Source: Priapulus caudatus
Lineage: Eukaryota > Priapulida > Priapulimorpha > Priapulimorphida > Priapulidae
Direction of reading: 5' to 3'
DNA: 48,248 nucleotides
Assembly: GCF_000485595.1 (NCBI RefSeq)
Contig: NW_014577109.1
Location: 641,139 to 689,386, forward strand
Position 1 is the first letter of the stretch; each line of letters starts with the position of its first letter. This document shows, piece by piece, positions 1-10,163 of this stretch. The position numbers and the translations under genes were made by a program. The notes under the pieces are model-generated. The model made no database searches, had not been told where the DNA came from, and saw only the letters and a program-made list of their open reading frames with translations.

Positions 1-346
1 GGTTCCTGGCACGATTATTTTTTCCGTGCCGTTAAAGGCGGGCTTATGTCGGGGCTTGCGAGCCGACTCGACTGGAAGCAACTGGATTCGAGCAACTGGA
101 AGCGATCCGCAGCGACAATTGCGTCCAGTTGTCCACTTGTCTATTCCGAGCAACTAGTGGCGGCCAGTCGCAGGCAGTCGCGTCGCAGTCGACCGACCTA
201 AGCACTGCAGTCACAGTGAATTGCCGCCAGTTGCTTCCAGTTGAGTCGGCTCGCAAGCCCGACATAAGCCCGCCTTTTTAATGTGTCCGCGCTCGCTATG
301 CGTATTAGGAATGCTTGCGTCACAGGTCAACAGAGATGGGCGAATC
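1..346 (-). repeat. Older repeat copy split by a hairpin element
   Basis: The flanks 1-35 and 282-346 together match, in reverse orientation, the single uninterrupted stretches around 14490-14590 and 15930-16030 (shared core words are GACGCAAGCATT, AATACGCATAG and GAAAAAATAATCG). This is therefore a third, diverged copy of part of the 13.6-16.4 kb tandem unit. The family is unknown and no coding potential is seen. Confidence 0.7.
36..277. mobile_element. TTAA-flanked hairpin MITE
   Basis: This 242-bp element has long imperfect terminal inverted repeats: about 50 bp starting AGGCGGGCTTATGTCGGGGC on the left matches the reverse complement of the right end. It is flanked by TTAA at 32-35 and 278-281. 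The related copies at 14559-14562 and 15994-15997 carry one TTAA and no insert, which is direct empty-site evidence. The interior is rich in CAACTGG and CCAGTTG words and encodes nothing recognisable. TTAA duplications are typical of piggyBac and some Chapaev-type elements, but the ends do not identify the family. Confidence 0.75.
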
Positions 347-1317
347 GCCGCTCTTCACATCGATCTTTTGAAACATAGTGTTGTAACAACATAGTGTTGT
401 AACTTGCTAATCCCTTCTAACACTAGTAACAGTTAGTTGATCTTGTAGCAGCCTACATTCCTACCAACAAGATCAAGAGCAATGCCAATGACGTGTGGCT
501 GTGAAGATGCACCAATACCAGAACGGATTCGAGTAAGTCGGCAAACTTCAACTCTGTCTCTGACGAATTTGAAGAGATGGGGGGGAGGACGCAAATGGGG
601 GTTATAATATTAGGGTATATTTTCCCTCCAAACACATAAGGTTAGTTTTAGGGTTAGGGTCTTGACCCCTAAGTTCTGTGGATGACTTTTTTTAGCAGAA
701 CAGTGGCTGAATGGGGGGAGGCACAAGGGACTAGGGTCTAGTAAACCATTCTGGACAAGCAAAAGGTAAACACACACACACTGCACAAAGATTGTAGTAT
801 ATACAACTGCATTTTGCGGTACAAATGTCGCCCTCTTGTGCTGGGAGAGGGCCAATTGCTACATTATACCTTATAAGCATTGTACGAAAGTAACGATACT
901 GTAGATGGCAGCAATCATATTTGTTTTCACCTTGGCGATATTGGTTTAGGAAAAGGAGTACAAGTGGGGGGGGGGGCATAGGCTGCATCGCATGGCCCCC
1001 TTAATAAGGCTTAAGTTATGCCCATATTTAGATCTACATTAGATTTCAAATTAAGTTTCGGGCGGCTCTGAAGATATTGTCAATCTTTCTTACCAAATGA
1101 TTTTATTCTCAAAATCGGTCGTGGGACTGATTTCTTCTACAAGAGCAATCGGTCACATTTATTTGTAACAAAATTATAGATTTTGATAAGTCTGCTAGAT
1201 AACTTTGTTACTTTTGAAAATTTGTTTAAACTGCAGTTAACAGTTAATTTTTTTACATGATTTGCTAAGTATATTAGTCTACTCTTCAAATCTCATGAGT
1301 GTTTCCTTCTCTTTCAG
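347..1317. other. Stretch without a recognisable gene
   Basis: I see no coding region here. Small features are a 16-bp direct duplication near 371-403 (AACATAGTGTTGTAAC twice), two telomere-like TTAGGG units near 646-659, a CACACA run near 770, and a G tract near 967-977. The last bases, ending in CTCTTTCAG at 1317, form a splice acceptor for the exon that follows. Confidence 0.5.
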
Positions 1318-1530
1318 AATATTCTTCCTGATGGATACGATTACCATCTATGCCATTGTGAGGATACTTCACAAAGCGAGGGTGAAGTTGGTTTCGAAGC
1401 CACTATACGACTTGGTAAACGCACGCATGTTGAATTTGAAACGTAGCGCCAGAGGTTTCGAGAAATCTCGTGTTCAACATGGCGTGTAAAGAGTACCATT
1501 CCGACGGATGGACTGAAAATTCTGTTCAAG
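1318..1530 (+). pseudogene. Decayed N-terminal exon of a SWIM/MULE-type gene
   Basis: The exon is bounded by a polypyrimidine acceptor (TTCTCTTTCAG) and a GT donor after TTCAAG. It reads openly from NILPDGYDYHLCHCED to STIPTDGLKILFK apart from one in-frame TAG. From memory, the FETxxxxFREISCSTWRV...PTDGLKILFK pattern resembles the N-terminal exon of invertebrate SWIM-domain proteins derived from MULE transposases. The exon lies upstream of, and on the same strand as, SWIM-type exons at 4.1-5.9 kb, so I infer they belonged to one gene. The stop codon argues for a pseudogene. Confidence 0.45.
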
Positions 1531-4123
1531 GTATTGCATCTAAAGTTTGTAGGCTGTCTATCAGCATTTATAGATCGAGGGAGAGGTGATGGGCTGAGAA
1601 ATAAAAGTGTCAATGACACTGTAGCTCACCACACAAAAAAACACAAATGAGTGAGTGAGAAGAAGTCAGTTTTAATTGAGCAACCATTGACGTACATTAT
1701 AGAAACGAAGAGTATATATGGGACAACTCACATTATATACTCTGAATAATTATATGTGTAATTTTTTATGTGAAAACAAATGTTTGAGATGTGAAAGTCT
1801 GAGATATGGGGAGTGATGGCGTTACACCTAAATGATCGCCATTTAACGTTTTTATACTTCACATTATCTAGCACACTGCCTAAAAGCGACTCCCGATGTG
1901 CACATAGTGAAGATTCTGAGAGGGATAGCGCCTTTATTCCACGTAAGCTACCTATAACTACCCCCCGACCACTGCCAATGGTTTTCCCTGCCGAAACGAT
2001 CTAACTTTTGTTCAAGTCTAATTGCGTCGTATGAAGTGTTTTACTTCGTATGATTCTAGGCGGTAACAACACGTTGCCATATTACATCCAATAATAATTT
2101 ATAAACCAAAACAATGATATCACAATTTGTGACGGTAGATGGCGCTATAACCCCTTTGATGTTTCTTAAAGAGACTTCAAGCACATAAATTAGGTTATCT
2201 TCATTCCGACATTTGTAAAACTTTACTGCCTAATTATAGGACGTTTTCATTGGCAGGAAGGCAGAGAAATAACAAATTTTCGCATAAAGATATTGTCAAT
2301 GAGAAACTCTGTAAACCAGAACGAGTTGACACCACAAGACTGTTTATCTGCAGTGTCCTATATAATAGCTTACAAAATTGCCAAACCAACCTAAGTTTCA
2401 CATAATTATTTTTTTAATGATCAAAGACCCCTAGCCCTTATATCCACTTAACATCCCAAAAAAGAACGCACAAAGTCTCCTCTGAACCTGCAACTACTAG
2501 ACAGCACACATCCCAATTGCCAAAAAAATACCGTCTCGGAGATAAGTAGCGTAGGCTCAACTGCCCTGCTCACCCAAAAAGACTTTAATAATGAGCATAC
2601 AGCAACAACTATACCCAGATTTATCAAAACATGCTGGTCATAACGTTGTCCTGATTATCGTTGACCGTAGCCAAATTTATGACATCGAACGACGCACGCT
2701 ACAACGGACGACGACCCTGGCAATAGCTCAGTCGCTTGTACGATGTCAAGTAACTAAAAAAAATATATATATAAAAATGAAAAGACAAACAAAGAAGATG
2801 CATAGACCCTCATATACATTCCCCTGAATCCGTTAACCTGTTAATTCAACTTATTCAATCATTTTAATACAGTTTTGTATGTGATTATTCCAATAAATTC
2901 AATTCAATAACCCTATGACTACGTATATATTCAACATTGAGGCTGTCAGAACAATGGCCCATATAAAAAATAAGAAATCCGTAGTACAAAAGCTACATAG
3001 GCCTGAAGCCCGAAATCTAGTTGCCCTCACATCAAGAAGTGTAACACTGCTAATCAGCAATTGCTTGCTACTTATTTTCTATAACCGCGCACCTTTACTC
3101 CTTACCAAAAGCATTTGCTTGCGCATCTTTATAAAAAGTAAAAGTCTAAAAGTGAAATCCAATCAAATCTAATAAAAACTCACAAAAGGAGATGAAATCA
3201 TAGAGCGAGGGATTGACGAAGTACGTCATCCAACCTCTGTCGTGCAGTGTTCTGATTTGCTGAAAGTTCAATAAGCACAGCACTCGTTCACTCCGACATG
3301 CCGACTGAAACCCTCGCCGAAAAACGTTCGCTCTGTGACCGAAAATGCATCGCTGGCAATTTAATTATTTACGAAAAGTAAACAGGCAAGCGAAAGACAG
3401 TTGGTACAGGAACTGGTCACGTCGGTGACGCCCCATTCATGTCCATCAAGGAAGAAACCAGGGCTTATTCTGATTACGGAGATGCGAAAATGCAACAGAA
3501 GTACGTGGCGCAGTGTGCTAAACAGCGTGTTATTTTCGTATTTGTGGCAAACTCTATCGTAGGAAACCGTTCTAGCCTAGTAGAATGCCCTAGTTCTTGA
3601 GATCGGCGATTTGGTGATGCAATGGGTCCTACCTTTAAAATTGTAAAACACGGGTGCGGCATAGGCTGTGATTGGAAGACACAAAGTGTCAATCCTCGGC
3701 GCGCCATCCTCGGCGCACCTCGGCATCATGGCTGCATCACGTCGAGGTCCCAAAAGAGAAGCGGCCAAGCCACCTACAGCACCTGAAGAAGTTGGTGTAT
3801 GCTGAGACCACAGTGGAGCTGGAGCAGTTGTACTAGCAGTCTTCAAGACCCAACTATTGCTGAGTGAGTAATGTTGTCCAGTCTTTGAAACCCACTTGGT
3901 AACAGTGCAACTTGGATGAAATAATCCGCCCAGTTTGTTGAATAGTGCATCTATTGTAGCATGCTCTTAAAGACAGATTTGAACGTTTCAAAGAAAAATA
4001 TGAATAAAATTACACCAAGATATACTATTAGCTTGTTTAGAGATTTGTTTCATAACAAACATTTTCTTCACCGAAGGTGGTGCCGGAGTTTTTTTTATAC
4101 ATTTGTAGTTTACTTTGCAACAG
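1531..4123. other. Intron-like stretch with no supported exon
   Basis: This lies between two exons of the putative SWIM gene. It is mostly AT-rich. The part from about 2380 to 2910 ends in AATAAATTCAATTCAATAA and could be the 3' tail of a non-LTR element, but no domain supports this. Short open frames at 1813-2004, 2591-2827, 2915-3172 and 3474-3846 show no recognisable family. Missing middle exons of the gene could lie here in decayed form. Confidence 0.4.
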
Positions 4124-4436
4124 GAGATTCAAGAAGTACTTGACCACATACATGACGAGGAAGAGCATGTGGGCTATATGCCAGCGAAAGGACCTCCGAA
4201 TCCATGGAAATCAGACAAACAACTTCTAAGAGGAAGCCATGAGGGTCCTAAAGGACAAGGTTCTCGAGCGGACCAAGGCATATAGTGTGCCTCAGTTGGT
4301 AGATTTCGTCTCCACATTCCTGGAGAACCATTACCACCAGCGCCTCATTGACGTAGCCAATGGTCGTTAGGGATATGTGGTTACATCAAGGTTCATGCTG
4401 CCAGATAAGACCATCACCAAAGACAATGTCCAACAG
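4124..4436 (+). pseudogene. Broken exon upstream of the SWIM finger
   Basis: A splice acceptor ends at 4123 (TTTGCAACAG) and a GTAAAA donor begins at 4437. The frame reads TNNF, TAA (4227), EEAMRVLKDKVLERTKAY, VDFVSTFLENHYHQRL, TAG (4368), then GYVVTSRFMLPDKTITKDNVQQ. This matches the region just before the SWIM finger in MULE-derived invertebrate proteins, as I remember that family. It ends in phase 0 and joins in frame to the next exon. Two nonsense codons make it non-functional as read. Confidence 0.55.
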
Positions 4437-4550
4437 GTAAAAGGCAAGGAGACTGTTATACTTTCTCTACATAATTCACATCGATATGATCAGAAAATGA
4501 TATGTTGATATGTTTATTTTTATATATGTTATAAACATAATTATTTGCAG

Positions 4551-4767
4551 GTTTCGTCAAATCATTTCAAAGTGGCGAGTCAACAGGCAGAAGGCACCAC
4601 CTACAATGTGGACATATCAATTGGGATATGTTCATGCCATGTCGGCAAGACAGGAGGGCCATGTAAACACCAGGCAGCAGTGGTCCAACACTTTAATTTG
4701 TCATCCACCAATTTCGTGCCTGTGAATGACCAAAAGACTAGGCTACTGCTCTACAAGATTGCCACAG
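4551..4767 (+). pseudogene. SWIM zinc-finger exon
   Basis: The exon lies between acceptor TTATTTGCAG and donor GTAAAC. It encodes 72 residues with the SWIM signature CxC...CxH: CSCHVGKTGGPCKHQ. It is preceded by FKVASQQAEGTTYNVD and followed by a conserved-looking RLLLYKIATG end. SWIM fingers bind zinc and occur in MULE transposases and in proteins domesticated from them. The exon itself is intact with good phase continuity, but the preceding exon carries two stops, so the gene is probably dead. Confidence 0.65.
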
Positions 4768-4850
4768 GTAAACTAATTCTTCAAAACTAACTTCAAAGTT
4801 TTCAAGTAAAAGGTTCGATATAACAGTATGCATGTACTTTTAAACAATAG

Positions 4851-5225
4851 GGAAGTCCAACATACCAGCAGGCTTTCTTGTTGGGCTGATGATGGGTCCG
4901 TCATCATCATCATCACGAGGAGAAGATGACTGCATGAATGCAGGAGATCCAGATATCCCCAGAAGCCAAGATGATCAAACAACCAGATCAACACAACAGT
5001 CTGCCAGTAGCGATGGTGCTAGTTTGTTAAATTACTTCCACCAACGTTTTGCTGGCTTTAGTCGCATGTTTGCCGGCCTTTGTTGCGTGCTTTTATTACA
5101 TTTGTTGCATGTTTTGTTATTTGGCTTACCAACAAGAGTATGCAAAGAGGTACATGTGGGCACTTTCCCCTGCACTATGGCCACAAACACATTGTGTACA
5201 AAGGCAGAAAGCAGTTAAAAGACTT
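4851..5225 (+). pseudogene. Putative Ser-rich exon after the SWIM finger
   Basis: An acceptor ends at 4850 (TAAACAATAG) and the frame continues in the expected phase as GKSNIPAGFLVGLMMG, then a Ser/Asp/Gln-rich stretch. Past about residue 65 the reading becomes hydrophobic and Cys-rich in one frame and QRQKAVKRLLQ-like in another, so a frameshift near 5050-5130 is likely. The possible donor is GTAAAA near 5229. The exact 3' boundary is uncertain. Confidence 0.4.
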
Positions 5226-5326
5226 CTTCAGTAAAAAATTTCATCACTATCATGATAAAATAGAATATGATTGGTGTTATCACTAAATCACAATTTATAA
5301 ACCTTGGTGTTTTTTTTAATTTTCAG

Positions 5327-5856
5327 ATGGTGGCCTCATGCAACAGTTCCATGATATGGGCCAAGATATGGCTCTGAAGTTGGAGCAACATCCTGAAGTC
5401 TTCAGACCTGCAATGAGATCCATGGTGGACGATTATAAGAATATTAAGACTGACACCCACATTGTGTCAGCTATGCACTCCTTTGGCAAGTATGCTGGTG
5501 CTGTGAGAGCAATGCAGAGGAGGGGAGTTGCAGCCAAAAAAGCTTCTGTAAAGCGCCGTCTGAAAAGATCCAAGCAATTCGGCGTCCCGCCAACGGCAAC
5601 TGCTCGAAGCAGAACTCACATGGAAAGGGGAGGAAGTCGCCTTCATTCAGGCCACCCTACAAAGGCATCCTACATCCCTGAGCATGCCTATTCGCAAAGC
5701 CAGTCTTGGTCGTCTTCTGACGTACTTCCTCTACCGCAGCGGAGAAGAACTCCTGCACCCCACAGCCTGAGTCATGCTGTTACACAAAACAGGTTTCTAG
5801 GAAAATCACACAGTACAAAGGGAATAAGTACAAAGTACATACAACCAGGGCAGTAA
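5327..5856 (+). pseudogene. Terminal exon of the SWIM-type gene
   Basis: An acceptor (TTTAATTTTCAG) ends at 5326, followed by an open frame to a TAA at 5854-5856. The protein has a helical N-terminal part (LMQQFHDMGQDMALKL...), an Arg/Lys-rich RRGVAAKKASVKRRLKRSK block suggesting a nucleic-acid-binding or nuclear-localisation segment, and a low-complexity Ser/Pro/Gln tail. The exon is intact. Its function is unknown; position and strand suggest the C-terminal end of the SWIM-type gene. Confidence 0.5.
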
Positions 5857-6412
5857 ATTGGCGGTTGACTAATAATGTTGAACTTTTTCATGTTCTGCTA
5901 ACTTTTCCGGTGATGCATGGTTCGTTGCTGCATGTGTAATTATGACAAGCATGGGAATCTTTTTGCGAGACAAGAACTCAATTTCGATTCAATATAATAG
6001 CAGTGCAATTGCTTCGAATTTTGTTGACGGGTCACACGCGGGGTTCAATCAATACTCTGCCCACCCACATCTCTCTGTCCCCCCGAATATCTCAATGGAT
6101 TTGTACATATCAATATTTAAAAATATACATTTTTAATAGGAATTACTAATTCTTCTATGCAAGCTGCATACGACAGCATTAACATTATTGCTTTGTATTT
6201 GTTTTTACACACATTTGTGCAATTGGCACACAATTGGGCGTACCTTAGTGTATGGAAATCAAAGTTAGTTTAGTTAGTCATTGAGAGTAACCATGTTTAT
6301 ACAGTGTGTCTATCGATTTATTGTTGACGGTTTCACAATCATCAGATTGTTTTACGTCGATAAGCCCATGTCGAGTTCACGCACAGTTAAATTGTAACTT
6401 GAAAATTGTAAC
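5857..6412. other. Stretch upstream of BEL gag
   Basis: I see no coding region here. A 5' LTR and leader of the BEL/Pao element would be expected in or before this stretch, but I could not match it to sequence after 12418, so no LTR boundary is called. Confidence 0.35.
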
Positions 6413-6454
6413 TTGGAAAATAGTGAACTAAGAGACAATCGGTCGCTGGCGGAA

Positions 6455-7884
6455 ATGGACGCTATCACGAGTAGCAAGCCGCAAGTAAAGTTTGCAGATT
6501 CCGTAGTGACTGAGGCGAAGATTGGGGATCCGTCCTCGGTTGTGGACAGTAACTCTGCTGATTCGCCCGCCGTTGTGAGCGGTGGCTCGGTATCATTGGA
6601 ACCCTGTGCGAAGTCGTTTCTTCCCTGGTCCATGGTGTCGACACCTGTTGTGAATACCAGTGGGCACGCGATCTTTTGCTCTGACTCTGTCATCGACACG
6701 ACGGCAGACCTACATGACCTAAGCCTTGCTGTTAAGGAACTGAAAAAGCCAGCAATGGACATCGCGAAATTCAACGGGAACCCCATGAGCTACACAAACT
6801 TTCTCATGCAGTTTAATGCCAGGATCAGTGCCAACATGATTCTGACGATGAAATGTTAACCTACCTTTTGCAGTACACCACGGGTGAGGCACACAGCAGC
6901 ACACAGGCATATTCGCACCTCAACGCCGAGCGTGGTTACCGGGCCGCACTGAGCAAGTTCAAAGACAGGTATGGCAATCCAAGCAAAATCGCGCAGTCTT
7001 ACGTTAACCGTGCACTGGGCTGGCCAAACGTGAAAGCCGACAAACCGAAGCTATTGGACGAATTCGGAATATTTCTTCATGAATGTTTGCATGCGGTGGA
7101 AGACACCGAGTCTGTAGGCGTCTTGGAATACGGGGAGAACATGAAGCAAATCGTGAAGAAGTTTCCATATCATCTGCACGACAGGTGGAGGAGCATCGTG
7201 TACGAGAAGAAAATCAGGAACCAGATGGTCAAATTTGGCCAACTAGTAGACTTTGTTAGAAAAGAGGCAAGGAAGGCAAACAACCCCGTGTACGGAAAGG
7301 AGGTTATGAGTCCAGCCCTTCAGCCTGCTAGTAGGTCACCATACCCCAGCAAGCAACCTAGACATGGCAGTAGCCCATCTCAGCCAACTCATAGGAGTTT
7401 GGCCACCAACGTAAACAGCCCCAGCCCTACCCCTGCCGTTAGAGGTAAGACTCCAAACCCGCCCGTCAACCCGGTGTCGTGTACTCCTTGTCTCTTTTGT
7501 ATGGGTACTGACCACAATTTGGTCAACTATTCAAGGTTTTTGATCGAGTCACTTTCTGAAAGGTATGCGTTGTTGAGGTTGCATAACTTATGTTTTGGCT
7601 GTTTGAAGCCTGGCCACAGGAAGAGGTTTTGCCAAAGTAGGTTGACATGCAGCAAGTGTCAACAAGGACACCCTACTATTATGCATGCCGCTGACGCAGC
7701 AAGGCCCAAGTCGGGTCCCAATCAGACAAGGATATGTACAGGTTATATGAGGGCCGAAGACTCCCCCCAGCAAGCGTTGGCCATTGCGCCGGTCAGGGTA
7801 AAATGTGTGTCAACCAATCGTGTTGTGGAAACCTTTGCTTTCCTGGATAGTGGAAGTACTTCTTCCTTCATTACTGAAGATTAG
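6455..7884 (+). pseudogene. gag: BEL/Pao gag and start of protease
   Basis: The ATG at 6455 begins MDAITSSKPQVKFAD. A one-base loss near 6845 shifts the frame, after which reading continues to a TAG at 7882-7884. Gag features include FNGNPMSYTNFLMQF and a Cys/His region (CLFCMGTDHN, CFGCLKPGHRKRFC, CSKCQQGHPTIMH) typical of BEL zinc knuckles. The end FAFLDSGSTSSFI carries the aspartic protease DSGS motif. The frame stays open just past the stop until the solo LTR begins at 7897. Gag would package element RNA and the protease would cut the polyprotein; as read it is broken. Confidence 0.8.
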
Positions 7885-7896
7885 ATGAGGTCATTG

Positions 7897-8695
7897 TGTA
7901 GCGGCTAGATATCTAGATATTGCGCCCTACCCATTAGGGAGCAATTAGCATCTAGATATCACTCGCCGCTGCGACTCACCAATGCGCCCTACCCATTAGG
8001 GATCAATTAGCAGTAGCCGATGCGACTCGCGTGTGCCCTACCCATTAGGGATCAATTAGCAGTAGTCGCATCAACAAGTCCATTGGAAATCACTCGGAAA
8101 TAGATCGCAGGTACTTGAAAACCGAAGATGGCGTGCACGCGAACATGCCACCAGTAATTAGTAGTAGCCGCATCGGCATCAACAAGTCCATTAGAAGTCG
8201 TTAGAAATAGATTAGAGGTACTTAAAAACCGATTAGAGCGCCGAGATGCGATGCGCCCTATCCCCTAGGGATCACTTGGGAGCGCAGCATCGGCGTCAAC
8301 AAGACAATTATAAACCGATTAAGGTCACTAGGACGGCTCAACGCCTACGCGAATCTGCTTAGCACGTGCGAAGGGCGTGTATGACGCCCTTGCGAATATG
8401 TACGGCGCGTGCGCGAAGCATGTGTAACGCCTTCGCGAGCGTGTACGACGCATGCGTCACGCATGCGCCGCAGGAGTGCCTGCTGGGATAAAAGCCGGAG
8501 CGCGGGCGAAATCGAGGAGAACTCCGCTCAGCAACAGGGTATCTAGCAGGCACGACCGAGGCATCTCAATCCCAGCAATAAACGAAAGCACTTCTAGTCA
8601 TGGTAAACATCTGACTTCTATTCTTATCTATGTATTTTGGCTTCACATACATACATCAACAATAGCTCAACACACTAGACCCCACCAACGTTACA
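7897..8695 (+). mobile_element. Solo LTR nested in the BEL element
   Basis: This 799-bp sequence starts TGTAGCG and ends CGTTACA (imperfect 7-bp inverted ends with TG...CA) and is flanked by ATTG at 7893-7896 and 8696-8699. It has a TATA-like GATAAAAG at 8488-8495 and AATAAA at 8577-8582, giving plus orientation and a U3-R-U5 layout. It contains no coding region. The BEL reading frame upstream and downstream is in register when the insert and one target copy are ignored. The 4-bp duplication and ends fit a solo LTR left by recombination. The parent family is unknown. Confidence 0.8.
7925..8270. repeat. Repeated CCCTA...TAGGG hairpin motif in the solo LTR
   Basis: CCCTACCCATTAGGG occurs at 7925-7939, 7987-8001 and 8036-8050, with a variant CCCTATCCCCTAGGG at 8256-8270. 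Each can form a short CCCTA/TAGGG stem. The first three are followed by the related word ATCAATTAGCA or AGCAATTAGCA. A second repeated word, beginning CATCAACAAGTCCATT, occurs twice between 8060 and 8230. These lie in the U3-like part and could be enhancer repeats. Confidence 0.65.
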
Positions 8696-8699
8696 ATTG

Positions 8700-10096
8700 G
8701 GTGCAAAGAATAGAAGGTCACAGATTGATTTGCGTACCATGTCTCAGCATTGTGTTATAAGTGGGTTTGAGATAACTGGTTTGGAGGTCAGTAGTTTGAA
8801 TGAGGAAGCAACAGTGAAGTTGCCACCCATTTTCACACAGCCTGAATTGCCTGTGACCAAGGTTGATATTATTGACCCTGAGGTACTAGTAGATAGGTGG
8901 CCTTACTTGCGCGACATTCCATTCTCTACAGGTGCCATAGATAGTGAAGGCTTTGGAGTCGTGGGATATCGTGAAGTAATGGCAATGGGCCTTTTGCAGT
9001 ACAAACCATCCTGGGTTGGGTCATAAATGGGCCTTTGGATGTTTCTAGTGATAGCGTGTCGCCGCGAAATGCGTCGTGTAATTACGCCGTGACAAGTTTG
9101 TAAGCACAGGTACAGCGTCAGTTAGATCTCGACTTTAGTGAAAGGATTATAGATGATCAAGACGAGTACTCTCGTGATGACAAACTTTTCCTGGAGAGGA
9201 TCGAAGAGGCCATACGTCATGAGAATGGCCACTACGTCATAGGCCTGCTGTTCAAGTGTGAGGATGTCCGGATGCCAAATAATAAGAAGCAAGCGGAGCA
9301 ACGGATGTCTGGATTAGGGAGACGTTTTGAGAAGGACGCAGCCTAAGCTGAGGAGTATCAAGGTTTCATGAACAAGGTGTTGGACAATGGCTATGCCAGA
9401 AGTTCCCAGCAGAGCTTCTTCAGGCCTGAGAGAATTCAGGTAGTGTGGTACATACCCCATCATAGGGTGCGACACCCGCGGAAACACAAACTTCGCATCG
9501 TGTTTGATTGTGCGGCGCGGTACAGTGGGTGTTGTTTGAATGACGAGTTGTTGGCCGGTCCTAACTTGACTAATAGTCTTGTTGGAACATTACTTAGGTT
9601 TAGGCTCGATGATGTTACAATTCAAGGGGACATAGAAACCATGTTTTACAGAGTAGGCGTTCCTCCAGAGGATTGTAACTTTCTTCGGTTCCTTAGGTGG
9701 AAGGATGAGAACCCTGCAAACGAAGTGTTGGAATACCAGATGGTAGTGCACCTGTTTGGCGCAAAATCGTCTCCGAGTTGTGCTAATTTCGCGCTTAGAA
9801 GGACTGCCATGTACGTGAAGGGTTAGTTTAATTCAAAGGTTATCAACACGGTGCTCAAGTCCTTCTATGTCGACGATCTGTTGAAGAATGCGAGGGCCGC
9901 CCAACGTGCCATCGTTTTAAGGACGGATGTCGATTCAGTGTTGGACCACGGTGGCTTCAACATGCGAAGCTGGATAAGTAACCACAGAGAGGTAGTCGCC
10001 ACCATACCAGTGGAAAAGAGGGCGAAGAGTATTGTAGATTTGGATTTGGACCAGGAAGTAATGCCAATCGAAAGGGTGCTGGGTGTAAGTTGGTGA
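8700..10096 (+). pseudogene. pol: BEL/Pao protease end and reverse transcriptase
   Basis: Coding resumes immediately after the nested LTR. The part 8700-9026 reads through VDRWPYLRDIPF, typical of the BEL protease-RT linker. The part 9180-9367 keeps ENGHYVIGLLFK and MPNNKKQAEQR, the usual lead into RT, but has a stop near 9343. The RT core follows at 9368-9826 (KLRIVFDCAARY, LNDELLAGPNLTNSL, QGDIETMF) and 9851-10096, where FYVDDLL at 9862-9882 holds the catalytic Asp pair. Several stops and frame changes separate the blocks, so no active enzyme is encoded. Confidence 0.8.
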
Positions 10097-10163
10097 GTCC
10101 GATAGGTTTTGCGTTTACGTCGATGTACAGAAGCGTCTGCCCACACGTCGTGGGATCCTGTCC

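Noticed and set aside
646-659. Telomere-like TTAGGGTTAGGG
   Set aside because: Only two units; too short to claim an interstitial telomere.
3474-3846. Antisense Ala/Pro-rich and other frames
   Set aside because: No start context, splice signal or family pattern; likely chance open frames.
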